Source of the DNA: Syncephalis fuscata
Lineage: Eukaryota > Zoopagomycota > Zoopagomycetes > Zoopagales > Piptocephalidaceae
Assembly (NCBI GenBank): GCA_025786725.1
Contig: JAHLTZ010000058.1
Coordinates: 18,985-82,984 of the forward strand
Direction of reading: 5' to 3'
DNA: 64,000 bases
Under the pieces are notes generated by a model that had not been told where the DNA came from, did not search any database, and saw nothing but the letters and a program-made list of their open reading frames with translations. This document shows, one piece after another, positions 47,535 through 58,642 of the stretch. Each line of letters starts with the position of its first letter. The stretch's first letter is position 1. Made by a program: the position numbers and the translations under genes.

Positions 47535-49606
47535 TTATGTCATCCAAGGTTGAATAATCTCACATCCTTTAGGCATGTCATATGCTTCGATCGATTTAAC
47601 CAAAGGAGCAGCATATAAACCTTGCGCACTCAATCCAAGACCGCGCTTAGCAAATGCGGCCCAGATTTCGCAAGCATTATTTCCAAATGTCAATGCCTTT
47701 TCTGCTTGTAAAATAGCATTTCTTGCCGCAATAAAAGTTGGCGAACACAAAGTCAATTTCATGCCAGTAATAATCACCTTAAGGGCCAGCGTATTTCCTT
47801 TTTGCTTTAGTAAATCTTCATGCTGACCATATTTATAGTTTTTCCAGTCTATAAAGCCATGCTTTCGAACTAAATTCCAATAAATTTGATAGAGAATATT
47901 TCCCCAGATAGAGCCACCTGCATGTTCTTGTTGCCATTTGCTTTCGAGTAAATTACCATAACGAGCTGGATTATCTTGTTTGCTTAAGCTATAAGGATAT
48001 GGACGGCCACTATATATGTTGTCTAATTTATTGACATCCATCCTATCGGTTGGTTGCGATTTCTCTGTCATTTCAACCCAAAGAGCAACGAAATCGCTCC
48101 AGCCTTCTCCCATGGCTTTACCTTCCATGTTTGTTAGACAATTTGAGTTGTGACTACCACCGATTAATCGATTTGAAGTTCCATGGGTGACTTCATGAAC
48201 CATTAACTGTGATTGGAATCCCGAATCTAGATTTGGATAGCTTCCAGTCCACATGCCAGTCTTCAGTATCCCACTTTGACCATCGGGTGGTGTAGCAAAG
48301 AATGCATTATTAATAGATTCTGGATAGCGTAAATAGGCTTGAACGGGATCATTTCCATAACCGCCTTATCGAAATTAAGTTTTTGGAAATTTCCGGCTAT
48401 TTCATTAAAACCATATTCACGAAATATATCATGCATCATGTTAAATATATAAAAAGCGTTTGTTGCCGCTGCTTTAGCGCTTATTGATGCGGGGCCATAG
48501 CCATTATAATTGTATATATCATTCTTGCTTTTGACATACCCAGTAACACCATCATTTTCTATTTGTATGTTATTGCCCCACAATGCATTATATTTACGAG
48601 TGCCAATATGCCAATCATTTTTTGGATCAAACAGTTTTTGTGGATCTGTAAGAACTGTCTGTCCAGATTCATATATACGAATCTTTCCAAGTGGCACGAC
48701 ATTATATTGATAGCGACTCGTCCAGTTTGCCAAAGCTACCACGCGTGGCCTATCAACTGCTACATGAGCGTTAATATAGTCGATTTTAAGCTTTATGGTA
48801 AATTCCCAAGCCAGGGTCAGTTGCTTGTTTTTGAATGAATAAACGCGCGCTTGACTTGAATTGGATCGAGTGCAAATGGCACATTCTCTATAATATATTT
48901 GACATCATTTTCATTACTTGTTTTTTGGGGAGTAATTTTAACGGCATTAATATTAGGCAACTTTTGCTTAATGTGATTCGACAGTTCCTGAAGTGCTGCT
49001 CTCATACTGGCAATCATTTTTGGATCATCTGGAGACCAAACAGCCGGTTTAGCAACAGCAGGGCCACTATAAAATGAGTGGGCATAATTTATAATTTGTC
49101 CTTTGTCGTCCAAGTGAAATTCCATGTTGCTAGATTGAATTTCAATACCGTGCATGAGCTGTCTTAAATAAATGTGAGATAGCTTAGGAGATGTATCTTG
49201 GTAAATCTTCTTTAAAGCGTAACTTTCTTTTTGAAGGTTGAGATTTTCTTGAGCAAATTTTAAAGCAATAGATAGTGGGCTCTGATTTGAGCTATATTTT
49301 GCAGTAAGCTTTTCGAAATCAGCATCCAAAAGTGTTGTTTTATAGATATTTCTGGACTTGGATTTACATCAGGAATTGGCGTATAGCCATTGTTTAAACC
49401 TGTAGTTTGAGTTTTGGTTTAGATTGGATTTCAGGCTTTGCTGTGACTTGATTGACGTTATTTGTTGATATCTTTTGGTTCGACATAGCATTGGCAGTGG
49501 TGTCTATTTGTTGTTGCACTGTCTGAAGTTGAGCTGCCATCCTTGCTGTGGCAAAACTAGCAGCACTTGCAAGTACCAAAGCTGCTAATTTTAGACGAAA
49601 CTTCAT
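47535..49606 (-). pseudogene. Fungalysin (M36) metallopeptidase, several frame breaks
   Basis: Secreted zinc endopeptidase of the fungalysin family, made as a prepro-protein. The ATG at 49604-49606 starts a signal peptide (MKFRLKLAALVLASAASF). A propeptide, read in several frames between 48.8 and 49.5 kb, and the catalytic domain follow. The zinc motif HEVTHGTSNRLIGG has the HExxH histidines, and GEGWSDF carries the third zinc ligand Glu. The C-terminal ~150 residues are normal for M36. The frame breaks at least four times: twice between 49330 and 49430, once near 48825 and once near 48365. Two of these sit at A or G runs where one missing base explains the break. It is either a decaying gene or a badly polished one: it lies inside an inverted repeat, where base correction is hard. 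Confidence 0.8.
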
Positions 49607-50010
49607 TGTTTGGGCGTAATCGTATGTATACGAATGTTTAGTATTGTTAGGTAAGATAGAAGGCAAAGTTGGCCGATTTCAAATCAGATAAATTTTAATG
49701 TTATACGTGAGACGAAGAATAAACTACGCTATTGCCTGCAAAGAGTTATTTATCGTAGTAGATGAGCGAAGAGTGAGAGAAGACTAAAGAAACATCAAAA
49801 TTAAAAGTGGCTACTTTATAATATATGCTTATTGCCATGTGTTAATTGCCATTTAAATATTTTGAAGTTAAACGTTTTAAATTGCTAAAATAAATTAAAA
49901 GCTTCCTAATTAAGTAAATAAAATGGCGCTGTTTCAATTGTTTTATTTTTAATAAGGGTAACACATTATCACGGTAAATGTTACAGTAGTATCGCCACTT
50001 TTACAGTCTG
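49607..50010. other. Upstream region of the fungalysin gene
   Basis: AT-rich, no gene seen. It ends at the inner edge of the right inverted-repeat arm. Confidence 0.5.
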
Positions 50011-51090
<1,080 letters not shown>

Positions 51091-51264
51091 TATTACATAT
51101 ATTCATATTGCTATGATAATGTGAATGAGCAATATATCATGCAATTAAACAAATCTATTAAATTATATGTAAACATACATAAAGTAGTACATATATCGGA
51201 TATCAACATTATCACTAACTTTATATAAGCACTATGCTATTGATTAATAATAGCTACAATTATT

Positions 51265-51665
51265 TTAAAAGTGTGATTCCAGTGTACTAGTGTGATATAA
51301 TTAATAAAGTGTAAGCTAAAAATGATTACAATAGCTTATTTAATGCTGTATTATTATGTACAACTTTACGTAAAATAAAGTAAACTGCGTGATATTTTGC
51401 ACAAGCATGCGTATAATATATAAACAGCTACTGGTAAAGTGTGGTGATGTTGTATTGTGTGATGATGTAATGCTGTACTAATACGCTAATAAATGTGTAA
51501 TAATATCAGTTTTTACAAATTATGCCTTATATAACTAAAAGATATCAAAACAATTGTTGGATTTGACTTCTCCATGCTTAGCTGAACAGATTGGTATAAT
51601 TTATGGAGCAATGATTTTGCAAAAATAATTATTCAAAAATGCAATCTACGTATTTCTAATTTACT
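51265..51665 (+). repeat. Left arm of ~400 bp inverted repeat
   Basis: The segment from AAAAGTGTGATTCC to the block TGCAATCTACGTATT matches the reverse complement of 52170-52572 closely in its outer ~330 bp and more loosely inside. No protein is encoded. Confidence 0.8.
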
Positions 51666-51679
51666 TTAAAAAGTGCAAA

Positions 51680-51985
51680 TATTAGTACATACAACTTACG
51701 TAAATAAAGCAAATCGTCTGCTATTTTGCACGAGTATGCGTATAACATATATACAACTATTGGCAAAGTATACCGTGATTGTATTGTGTTCAGATGCATT
51801 AATTATGATAATACGCTAATAAATACGTAAAAATAGCAGCTTTTTACAGACTATGGCTTATATAACTAAAATACAGCAAAACAACTGTCGGATTCGAGTT
51901 CTCCATGCTTAGTTGTAAAGAATTATATAAGAAATAAAACAATGCTTTTTGCAAAAATTATTACCAAAAATGCAATTTACGTATT
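51680..51985 (+). repeat. Diverged direct copy of the 51.3-51.6 kb repeat
   Basis: It shares ordered blocks with the left arm: ACAACTTACGTAAATAAAG, TATTTTGCACGAG-ATGCGTATAA, ATACGCTAATAAAT, ATGGCTTATATAACTAAAA and TTCTCCATGCTTAG. A further partial start is seen near 52000. The cluster is therefore two to three direct copies plus one inverted copy. Confidence 0.7.
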
Positions 51986-52169
51986 ATTAATGAAGCTATT
52001 TTATGTTATACGTGTATGCGTATAATATAGATTGTCACTGTATTTTGGTATTTCTGCATACTAGCTTGCTGTTATGCTTATTATGGTATTGTAGAATGCT
52101 TTGTATTTACTTTGATTTGAATTTCGTGATTTTAAAACTTTAATATTAAAAATTAAGTTAATCACTTTT

Positions 52170-52572
52170 CTTTAGCTAATTTATACGTAAATTGTATTTT
52201 TAAATAATTACTCTTGCAAAAATTATTGCTCTATGTCTTATGCTAATCTGTATAACTAGGCATGGAGAACTTGAATCCAACAATTGTTTTGATATCTTTT
52301 AGTTATATAAGGCATAATTTGTAAAAACTGATATTATTACACATTTATTAGCGTATTAGTACAGGCATTACATCATCACACAATACAACATCACCACACT
52401 TTACCAGTAGCTGTTTATATATTATACGCATGCTTGTGCAAAATATCACGCAGTTTACTTTATTTTACGTAAAGTTGTACATAATAATACAGCATTAAAT
52501 AAGCTATTGTAATCATTTTTAGCTTACACTTTATTAATTATATCACACTAGTACACTGGAATCACACTTTTA
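52170..52572 (-). repeat. Right arm of ~400 bp inverted repeat
   Basis: Reverse-complement partner of 51265-51665, ending GGAATCACACTTTTA. With the left arm it makes a ~1.3 kb palindromic unit just downstream of the inverted ATR copy. It could be a non-autonomous terminal-inverted-repeat element, but no flanking target duplication is clear. Confidence 0.75.
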
Positions 52573-52912
52573 ATACTGCTGCATACTTTCATAGCGCTGG
52601 CGCAACAATCTCAAGTTTAAATTTGTAGACTGACCCTTTATCGGGATTTAAGGTACTATAAATAAAATAAGACATTTCTTGCTGCAATCATAGCTATTAG
52701 AAATAAAGACATTGCTACTATACTGATAATGAGTTTTTGATTCCGTCTTATTTCTATTTAGTTTCATACAAGTTATTCAGTTTATTATATTTGAGGTGTG
52801 CTAATTAATGATTAATAAGAAATGTTTATATATCAAATCAATATAATCAATTAATACATTGTATTCTAAGCGCTGACGTAAGTATTAACAAACATCAAAG
52901 TTAACGTTATAG

Positions 52913-53182
52913 TGTAACACCCGGAACTTACCCCGACTCTTTTTCCCAAGTAATATTAATCATTATTAATGGGAAAGTAATATTAAGTCCGCTCGTATCC
53001 ATAATCCCTATTTTACAGTATAAGTACTTCACATTCATAACAAATAATAAAAACATTAGTATTAGTATCATATTAACCTTGACTCTACTCCAACTTTGAT
53101 TTTATTCTTTATTTTGGTGCCTTATCCAATTAGCAATTAAACCATTGTTGTAAAATTAACAACAGTGCACCAAAAATTTACA
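52913..53182 (+). repeat. 5' LTR
   Basis: 270 bp, beginning TGTAACACCCGG and ending TTTACA, nearly identical to 55995-56261. TG..CA ends are typical of LTRs. The following TTGGCGAGCACAAT may contain the tRNA primer-binding site, as it includes a TGG that would pair with a tRNA CCA end. Confidence 0.9.
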
Positions 53183-53251
53183 TTGGCGAGCACAATAGAG
53201 GACCAACGTTCTCCTACGCTTTAAGACTATTACTAGTACAGCGTTTCCTTA

Positions 53252-53800
53252 TTATCAATATTATTTATTTAATATTGGTATACTACTTTCTTTATTATCA
53301 ATATTACTGTTTGATATTGGTATATTACTTTCTTTATTATCAATATTGTGTATTTAATATTGGTATAGTACTTCCTCATTATCAATATTATTTATTTAAT
53401 ATTGGTATATTACTTCTTTACTATCAATATTATTGTTTGATATTGGTACATTTACTTTCTTTATTATCAATATTACTGTTTGATATTGGTATATTACTTT
53501 CCTCATTATCAATATTATTTATTTAATATTGGTACATTACTTCTTTACTATCAATATTATTGTTTGATATTGGTACATTTACATTTCATTATCAATATTA
53601 TTTATTTAATATTGGTATATTACTTCCTTACTATCAATATTATTGTTTGATATTGGTACATTTACTTTCTTTATTATCAATATTGTGTATTTAATATTGG
53701 TATACTACTTTCTTTACTATCAATATTATTGTTGATATTGGTACATTTACTACATTTCATTATCAATATTACTGTTGGATATTGGTATATTATTCATTTA
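53252..53800 (+). repeat. 13-unit palindromic tandem repeat in the retroelement leader
   Basis: Thirteen ~42 bp units each contain ATCAATATTA...TAATATTGGTA or a close variant, so each can fold as a short hairpin with a loop such as TTTATT or TTGT. Units alternate between a few sub-types. The open frame across them is an artefact of the repeat. They lie between the 5' LTR and the gag start. Confidence 0.9.
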
Positions 53801-53852
53801 ACAATACTCATTAAACGATATCGAAAGATTGCCCCCTTAACAATATCGCAAA

Positions 53853-55160
53853 ATGGACGATTCAACCAACGTGTGGTCTACACAAGAAGCATCCCACCCT
53901 ACACCACAATGGCAATCGGTTTCCGAGAGCAATGGATGGTCGGATCAGTCGATACGCGAGACCATGAGTCTCCTCTTATCATTATCTCCACAGGAAAGAC
54001 TTCGCCTAGCCGACATCGCGCGCAACAATCATGACCAGATGCCAACCGTTGAGCAATCACCAACTGTGTCAGAGGCAACTCCAGGCAATAATGACCATCC
54101 GGAACAATGGCAAACAAACGCAGATAACCCCCGGCTCACTCACGAACCGATTAATGGAATCCCTGACTTGTCACAGGCTACGGGTGCTCACCCGGTAGTT
54201 ACTACGCAAGACTCAGGTAGAATCCTCGAATCGTTCGATGGAGTAAACCCATGGGCTAATATGCAGTCTAGCCAAATGTCCTGGTTTGCAAACCAACGTT
54301 ACGATAAGACAATCGTTCGGTTTGCAGGATCATTATTGACTGAAGACGCCATTGCATGGCTGGAACAGTACGACGAATGTGCAGAAAGGAATGGTTGGTC
54401 GCACGAAGCCAGGTTAAATACGGTCGGTAGTTATCTGGATGGACAAGCTAAGCTCTGGTGGAAAGCTATCAAACCAAAAGTCACGCATTGGCGCAAAGGT
54501 CGTGGACTACGCGACTCCGGACCTGCAACGTTTTATAATGAATTTCTCAAGGCTTATTTTACAGCAGATATCGTTGCTATTTGGCACCGATGCTTAATGG
54601 AAGGCAAACAACAACCCAACGAGAGTGTAGATATATTCGCCTTACGACTTCAAGATATAGCTAGAAAAGTTCGATATAGCCGTGAAGTAACAGATGAGAC
54701 TATTAGTGACATTTTTATGCGAGGACTGTCACAAGATCTGGAAGTGTCATTACGCGACTACGAAATGATGCAACCACTCGAATCGATTACGCTAGAAAGT
54801 CGAATCAGGACAGCGTCACGACTAGAAGCAAATCGTTGTATACCAACCAGATCGACTATTCCTGTATACCAGAACCAAGCAAATAGTCAACGAACTGATA
54901 ATACACCACGCATGCGACCTAACTATAACTGGCAACAACTAGTCAAACATGAACCAGCAACTGTACAATCGACCGACACCAAGATTAGTCGACTGGAAGA
55001 ACAAATTAGTAAAATGACTCAACAAATAGGTGAACTTACTACTACGTTGGACAAAAAACCATTAGTCGCACGTGACTACTCACCCAGAAAGTGTCGTACT
55101 TGTGGCAGTGCCGATCCACATAACTGGGCCGAATGTAAGCAGAGGAAGGATTTTCGGTAA
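53853..55160 (+). CDS. Retroelement Gag (nucleocapsid) protein
   Basis: A structural protein of 435 residues that would assemble virus-like particles around element RNA. The ATG at 53853 follows the hairpin array. Residues ~150-300 form a retrotransposon gag domain (KTIVRFAGSLLTEDAIAWLEQ..LDGQAKLWWKAI). A coiled segment (KISRLEEQISKMTQQIGEL) leads to a zinc knuckle CRTCGSADPHNWAEC, which has five rather than four residues between the second Cys and the His. The frame closes at TAA 55158-55160 and the next frame continues at -1 relative to it, across GGATTTTCGG. Confidence 0.85.
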   Translation: MDDSTNVWSTQEASHPTPQWQSVSESNGWSDQSIRETMSLLLSLSPQERLRLADIARNNHDQMPTVEQSPTVSEATPGNNDHPEQWQTNADNPRLTHEPINGIPDLSQATGAHPVVTTQDSGRILESFDGVNPWANMQSSQMSWFANQRYDKTIVRFAGSLLTEDAIAWLEQYDECAERNGWSHEARLNTVGSYLDGQAKLWWKAIKPKVTHWRKGRGLRDSGPATFYNEFLKAYFTADIVAIWHRCLMEGKQQPNESVDIFALRLQDIARKVRYSREVTDETISDIFMRGLSQDLEVSLRDYEMMQPLESITLESRIRTASRLEANRCIPTRSTIPVYQNQANSQRTDNTPRMRPNYNWQQLVKHEPATVQSTDTKISRLEEQISKMTQQIGELTTTLDKKPLVARDYSPRKCRTCGSADPHNWAECKQRKDFR

Positions 55161-55816
55161 CCGCGGCCCATGCTGAAGGTCAAGTCGTGGTATTACCTAA
55201 AGAACCTACAGACGAGCTAGCGTTAGCCGCAGAGAAGCGCGTCAAATCAATCAATAATCGAGATACGCCATACATTAAAACGCGTAATCAACGACGTGCT
55301 CATACCCAGTCAATAAATGAAGAAGTCCCGGTTGATACCCCACCAACGATATCAACCACTCCAATTAACCACCTACCTAAGGTCGTATCAATATCAGAAC
55401 CGCCAGAAGAAATTATACCAGAAGCGGATCCGATTACTACACCTATTCAATCTACCACATCATCGTCGATCGTAGAAGATGCAGAAATGGAAGACGACAA
55501 TGCAGCAACAACGATCGATAAAAGGACTGTAAATAACAAGTCTAATCGACCCAAATTTTCAGCCAAGTTACAGAAGCTAGTACAATTGTTAGAGACACGC
55601 CGACCGAAAGGCAGTGATACTTACGATATTAGCGACAAACTAGGCAATTGCAAGGTCGACATTACTTATGAGGAATTAACTGAATTCTTGGATGCACAAA
55701 TACACCCAGAAAAAGGTACTTATGCACCAGTTCGAAAGAAGAAGGTTAAAACAACGACTGAAGCTTTACAAGTCGACACAATATTCCCTCGTATACCTGA
55801 TGTTAAAGCATTATAA
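55150..55816 (+). CDS. Retroelement gag-pol linker region, truncated before protease
   Basis: Open frame without its own ATG that overlaps the Gag end at -1. It is rich in Pro, Thr and Ser, then contains KFSAKLQKLVQLLE and YDISDKLGNCKVDITYEEL, which resembles the segment upstream of the aspartic protease in Gypsy polyproteins. It ends at TAA 55814-55816, exactly where sequence from the far end of pol begins. Expression would need a frameshift, or a base error separates it from Gag. Confidence 0.6.
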
Positions 55817-55973
55817 ATTACTACCTAAGTGGGACGGACCGCGCACTATTATTGCTAGACACACCCCAGCCGTCTATACGATTAAGATTAAAGGTCAACT
55901 TCGTAAGGTTCATCGTGACCGTCTGAAACCGGCTCACACCTTTGATGCTTTTCCTGACGCTATAGAGGACTAG
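55817..55973 (+). pseudogene. Integrase C-terminal remnant
   Basis: The frame entering near 55790 reads LLPKWDGPRTI..VYTIKIKGQLRKVHRDRLKPAH, the SH3-like C-terminal tail of Gypsy integrases (GP-to-LKP block), and stops at TAG 55971-55973. No integrase core precedes it. The junction with the linker frame at about 55790-55825 marks the deletion that removed several kilobases of pol. Confidence 0.8.
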
Positions 55974-55994
55974 GCGCGTCTTAGAAGAGGGGCA

Positions 55995-56261
55995 TGTAAC
56001 ACCCGGAACTTACCCCGACTCTTTTTCCCAAGTAATATTAATCATTATTAATGGGAAAGTAATATTAAGTCCGCTCGTATCCATAATCCCTATTTTACAG
56101 TATAAGTACTTCACATTCATAACAAATAATAAAAACATTAGTATTAGTATCATATTAACCTTGACTCTACTCCAACTTTGATTTTATTCTTTATTTTGGT
56201 GCCTTATCCAATTACAATTAAACCATTGTTGTAAAATTAACAACAGTGCACCAAATTTACA
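55995..56261 (+). repeat. 3' LTR
   Basis: 267 bp, TGTAACACCC to TTTACA. Relative to the 5' LTR it lacks two bases in ATTAGCAATT (here ATTACAATT) and two A's near the end. Confidence 0.9.
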
Positions 56262-56378
56262 ATATTATAGAATGATATAGGTAGATAGAGATATATGCAT
56301 ACTGGATAATGGATCTATGATGACGAGTATTTGATGATTGATGTCACTCACCATCCATCATCATGTTTAATAGATTGG

Positions 56379-56497
56379 ATGTTATTAAATTTAGGGGGTG
56401 GCAGGCAAATGCTGCAAATGCGCGGTTAGGTCCTACAAACCGTTGTCTCACTCAAGCTAATAAATCCAAATCCAAATCCAAATGTTATTAAATTTAG
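56379..56497 (+). mobile_element. 5'-truncated LINE-like insertion with 16 bp target duplication
   Basis: The 16 bp ATGTTATTAAATTTAG occurs at 56379-56394 and again at 56482-56497. Between the copies lie 87 bp beginning GGGGTGGCAGGC and ending TAATAAATCC followed by (AAATCC)n. Long target duplications and a short tandem 3' tail are the marks of target-primed reverse transcription, so this looks like the dead-on-arrival tail of a non-LTR element. Confidence 0.7.
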
Positions 56498-56505
56498 TCA
56501 TTTGA

Positions 56506-56515
56506 CCCCCCCCCC
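56506..56515 (+). repeat. Ten-C homopolymer
   Basis: An isolated C10 run in AT-rich DNA directly after the LINE-like insertion. Confidence 0.9.
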
Positions 56516-56779
56516 AAAGCACTCTAAATAGTTGATTACCTGTCTAATAATTTTGTATGGCATGCAATATGCCATGCGATCATCACATTTTATTTGATTC
56601 CATTAGTAAATGTCAGTGCTCGCATACTTTGAAAATTAAAAAAACAAAATGTTGTGTAGTAGTGCCATGGCTTCTTGTATAAACTATGTATTCAAAATTA
56701 ATGAAAGGATAATCGGTTTAATAATATAAAATTAAATTTTATCTTTGTTTTTCTTTAGCATGGTATTAACCGCTACACC

Positions 56780-57209
56780 ACGTGCATCTGCTATATGCTT
56801 CCAGTTAACGTAAGTCTGCTTTTACGCCATTGAAAAAAGGAATCGGCAATGATGAGTGATAACGTGCTATTCTCGGGGTTCTTCGGGCATTAACCGGTAA
56901 TTATTACAGATTAGCATGCCTTGTCAAGTCAATAAGCATTACTGCCATTATAGCTGTTTGTTTAATGCTGTCGCGTGGATCCTTTGTGCTAATCCAGTCT
57001 GTGATATTCCAGCTAAGTTGCTTTTTTACCATAATTATCGAATCAACGGCATCTGATTCGAAGACAGCACGTCCATCGTGGCGGTAGCACGAGAAACAAG
57101 GCGGCAAAAACCTGTTTATTACTGCATTCGGCAGATGTGTGTTTGTAGACAAACAGGATAAGGAAGCAGCAAATACATCAATGACACAAAATTTCCAAAT
57201 AAAGGTCAT
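56780..57209 (-). CDS. Small protein of unknown function
   Basis: Not recognised. A ~100-residue frame on the minus strand (57209 down to 56904) contains ESDAVDSIIMVKKQLSWNITDWISTKDPRDSIKQT and then hydrophobic AIMAVMLIDL. A short downstream segment could add an exon. There is no in-frame upstream domain and no clear signal peptide. The alternation of hydrophobic strands faintly recalls tubby-like or scramblase folds, but I would not assign it. It may be a gene fragment. Confidence 0.25.
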
Positions 57210-57503
57210 TTATAAAACTAGAAAGGTCAATATTGGCGTATATGATTGATTTTTTCACCTGTGCTTCTCCTGAAATATACAGCACCTTGACTGGTATAAG
57301 ATCAGGACAACACTAAGTCGAGTATCAGTATCAGCTTTTCTCCTTGCTTTCTGTTTGCTCTCTAAGTATCCTATTATAGTTTGCTCATAACCAGCTACTG
57401 TATTGTACATTTGCTCAGTAGTTACAGTTGTTTATTCTTCTTTGTGCTAGGCTGTGTTGTGTTGCTCTTGTTTAGCTATTAGTTATATAAACCGTGTTAA
57501 ACA

Positions 57504-58642
57504 ATGGGCATTAATATAAGTCTTCCCAGACGCGGGAGCCAAAGGAGTTCTAGCACCAATGGAAAAAATTCACAAGGCAGCGGATCCGGTCGACAACGGT
57601 CCAAATCCGACTGCTTTGTATACGAGAAAGGACGGCGCTTTCACGGCGAAAAAGATGTGCCTTACCCTTTACCCAATGATTTAAACGAAGTGGATCGGTA
57701 GGTACTAGATATGTATAGTAAGAAATATATGTTTTTGACAAACTGTTTATCATTCTGACGTTTAGCCTTGATTTGCAGCATTTTATGATAAGATACTCTC
57801 TTAATGGTAATCATGTCTGTAAACTCAATCATCCGCAAAAGATGATTGACATTGGTACCGGTACTGGTATATGGGTCATGGTAAATAAATAAGAAAATAG
57901 TGGTTTTATTGCTAATAGATCGATATTTCATCAATATCCGCTGTGACCAATTGGCAATCTAGGAAATGGCATCAGAGTTTCCTGAGTGTCAGGTTTTTGG
58001 CATTGATATATCGGCAATACAACCAAAAGCGATTATACCGCCTAATGTGCATTTTGAGACAATGAACATTTTAGAAGGTAGATTTATTTGATTAGCATAA
58101 ACAATATGCTAAACATTATATATGTATAAAAAGGTATTTCTTACGAGTCCAATTTGTTTGACTATGTACATCAACGGTTGTTGTGCGCAGCAATTCCCGA
58201 ACTATATTGGCCAGAACTTGTAAAGGATTTAGCGCGTATCTGTGCACCTGGTGGCTCAGTAGAGATTATCGAGTCGTCCGCGTTGCTCTATAACGGCGGC
58301 CCATTGTGCGAGCAGGTCAACAATTGGTTTAATAACGTATGTTATTCGCGTGATATTCGGCTCGAGAAAGTATGGGACATTCCCGAGATGTTGGAAGCGG
58401 CCGGACTAAACCTTGAAACAGAACATTATATAAGATTGCCAATGGGCGAGTGGTGCAAAGAACTGGGCAGCACGGGCTGGCAAGATTTACTCAGTATTAT
58501 AACGTCAGTACGTCCTAAGATTATAGCTACCAGCCATATTACTGATGATGAAATCGATGCTGTTCTTGAAAATTTACACGAGGAGATTATTGCTGGACAA
58601 GCTCACTGGAAGGTTGGCATATTTATCGGCCATAAGCCATAA
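57504..58642 (+). CDS. SAM-dependent methyltransferase with N-terminal Gly-Ser-rich tail
   Basis: Class I methyltransferase of the type expanded in early-diverging fungi. Exons are 57504-57697, 57766-57880, 57963-58077 and 58134-58642, all with GT-AG introns. The N-terminus MGINISLPRRGS has Gly2 and Ser6, which suit N-myristoylation, and is followed by a low-complexity Ser/Gly/Arg stretch. Motif I is MIDIGTGTGIWVM, then FGIDIS (acidic end of strand 2), FDYVHQRLL, and LARICAPGGSVEIIE. The C-terminal half is helical with WKVGIFIGHKP at the end. The substrate is unknown; LaeA-like regulators share this fold but nothing here proves that role. Confidence 0.8.

Larger units (their letters stand above)
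52913..56261 (+). mobile_element. Ty3/Gypsy-type LTR retroelement with pol almost wholly deleted
   Basis: A 3.35 kb element with two near-identical LTRs, a hairpin-array leader, a gag gene and a short second frame. A remnant of the integrase C-terminus lies just before the polypurine tract (AGAAGAGGGGCA) that abuts the 3' LTR. No aspartic protease, reverse transcriptase, RNase H or integrase core is present. The LTRs differ by two small indels that I can see, so insertion was recent. It must depend on enzymes from a complete relative. A perfect adjacent target duplication is not seen. Confidence 0.85.

Noticed and set aside
52907-52912. TTATAG as target duplication of the LTR element
   Set aside because: The second TTATAG starts three bases beyond the right LTR end, so it does not flank the element directly; probably coincidence.
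53275-53526. 83-codon Tyr/Leu-rich frame
   Set aside because: Produced by the palindromic tandem repeat in the retroelement leader.
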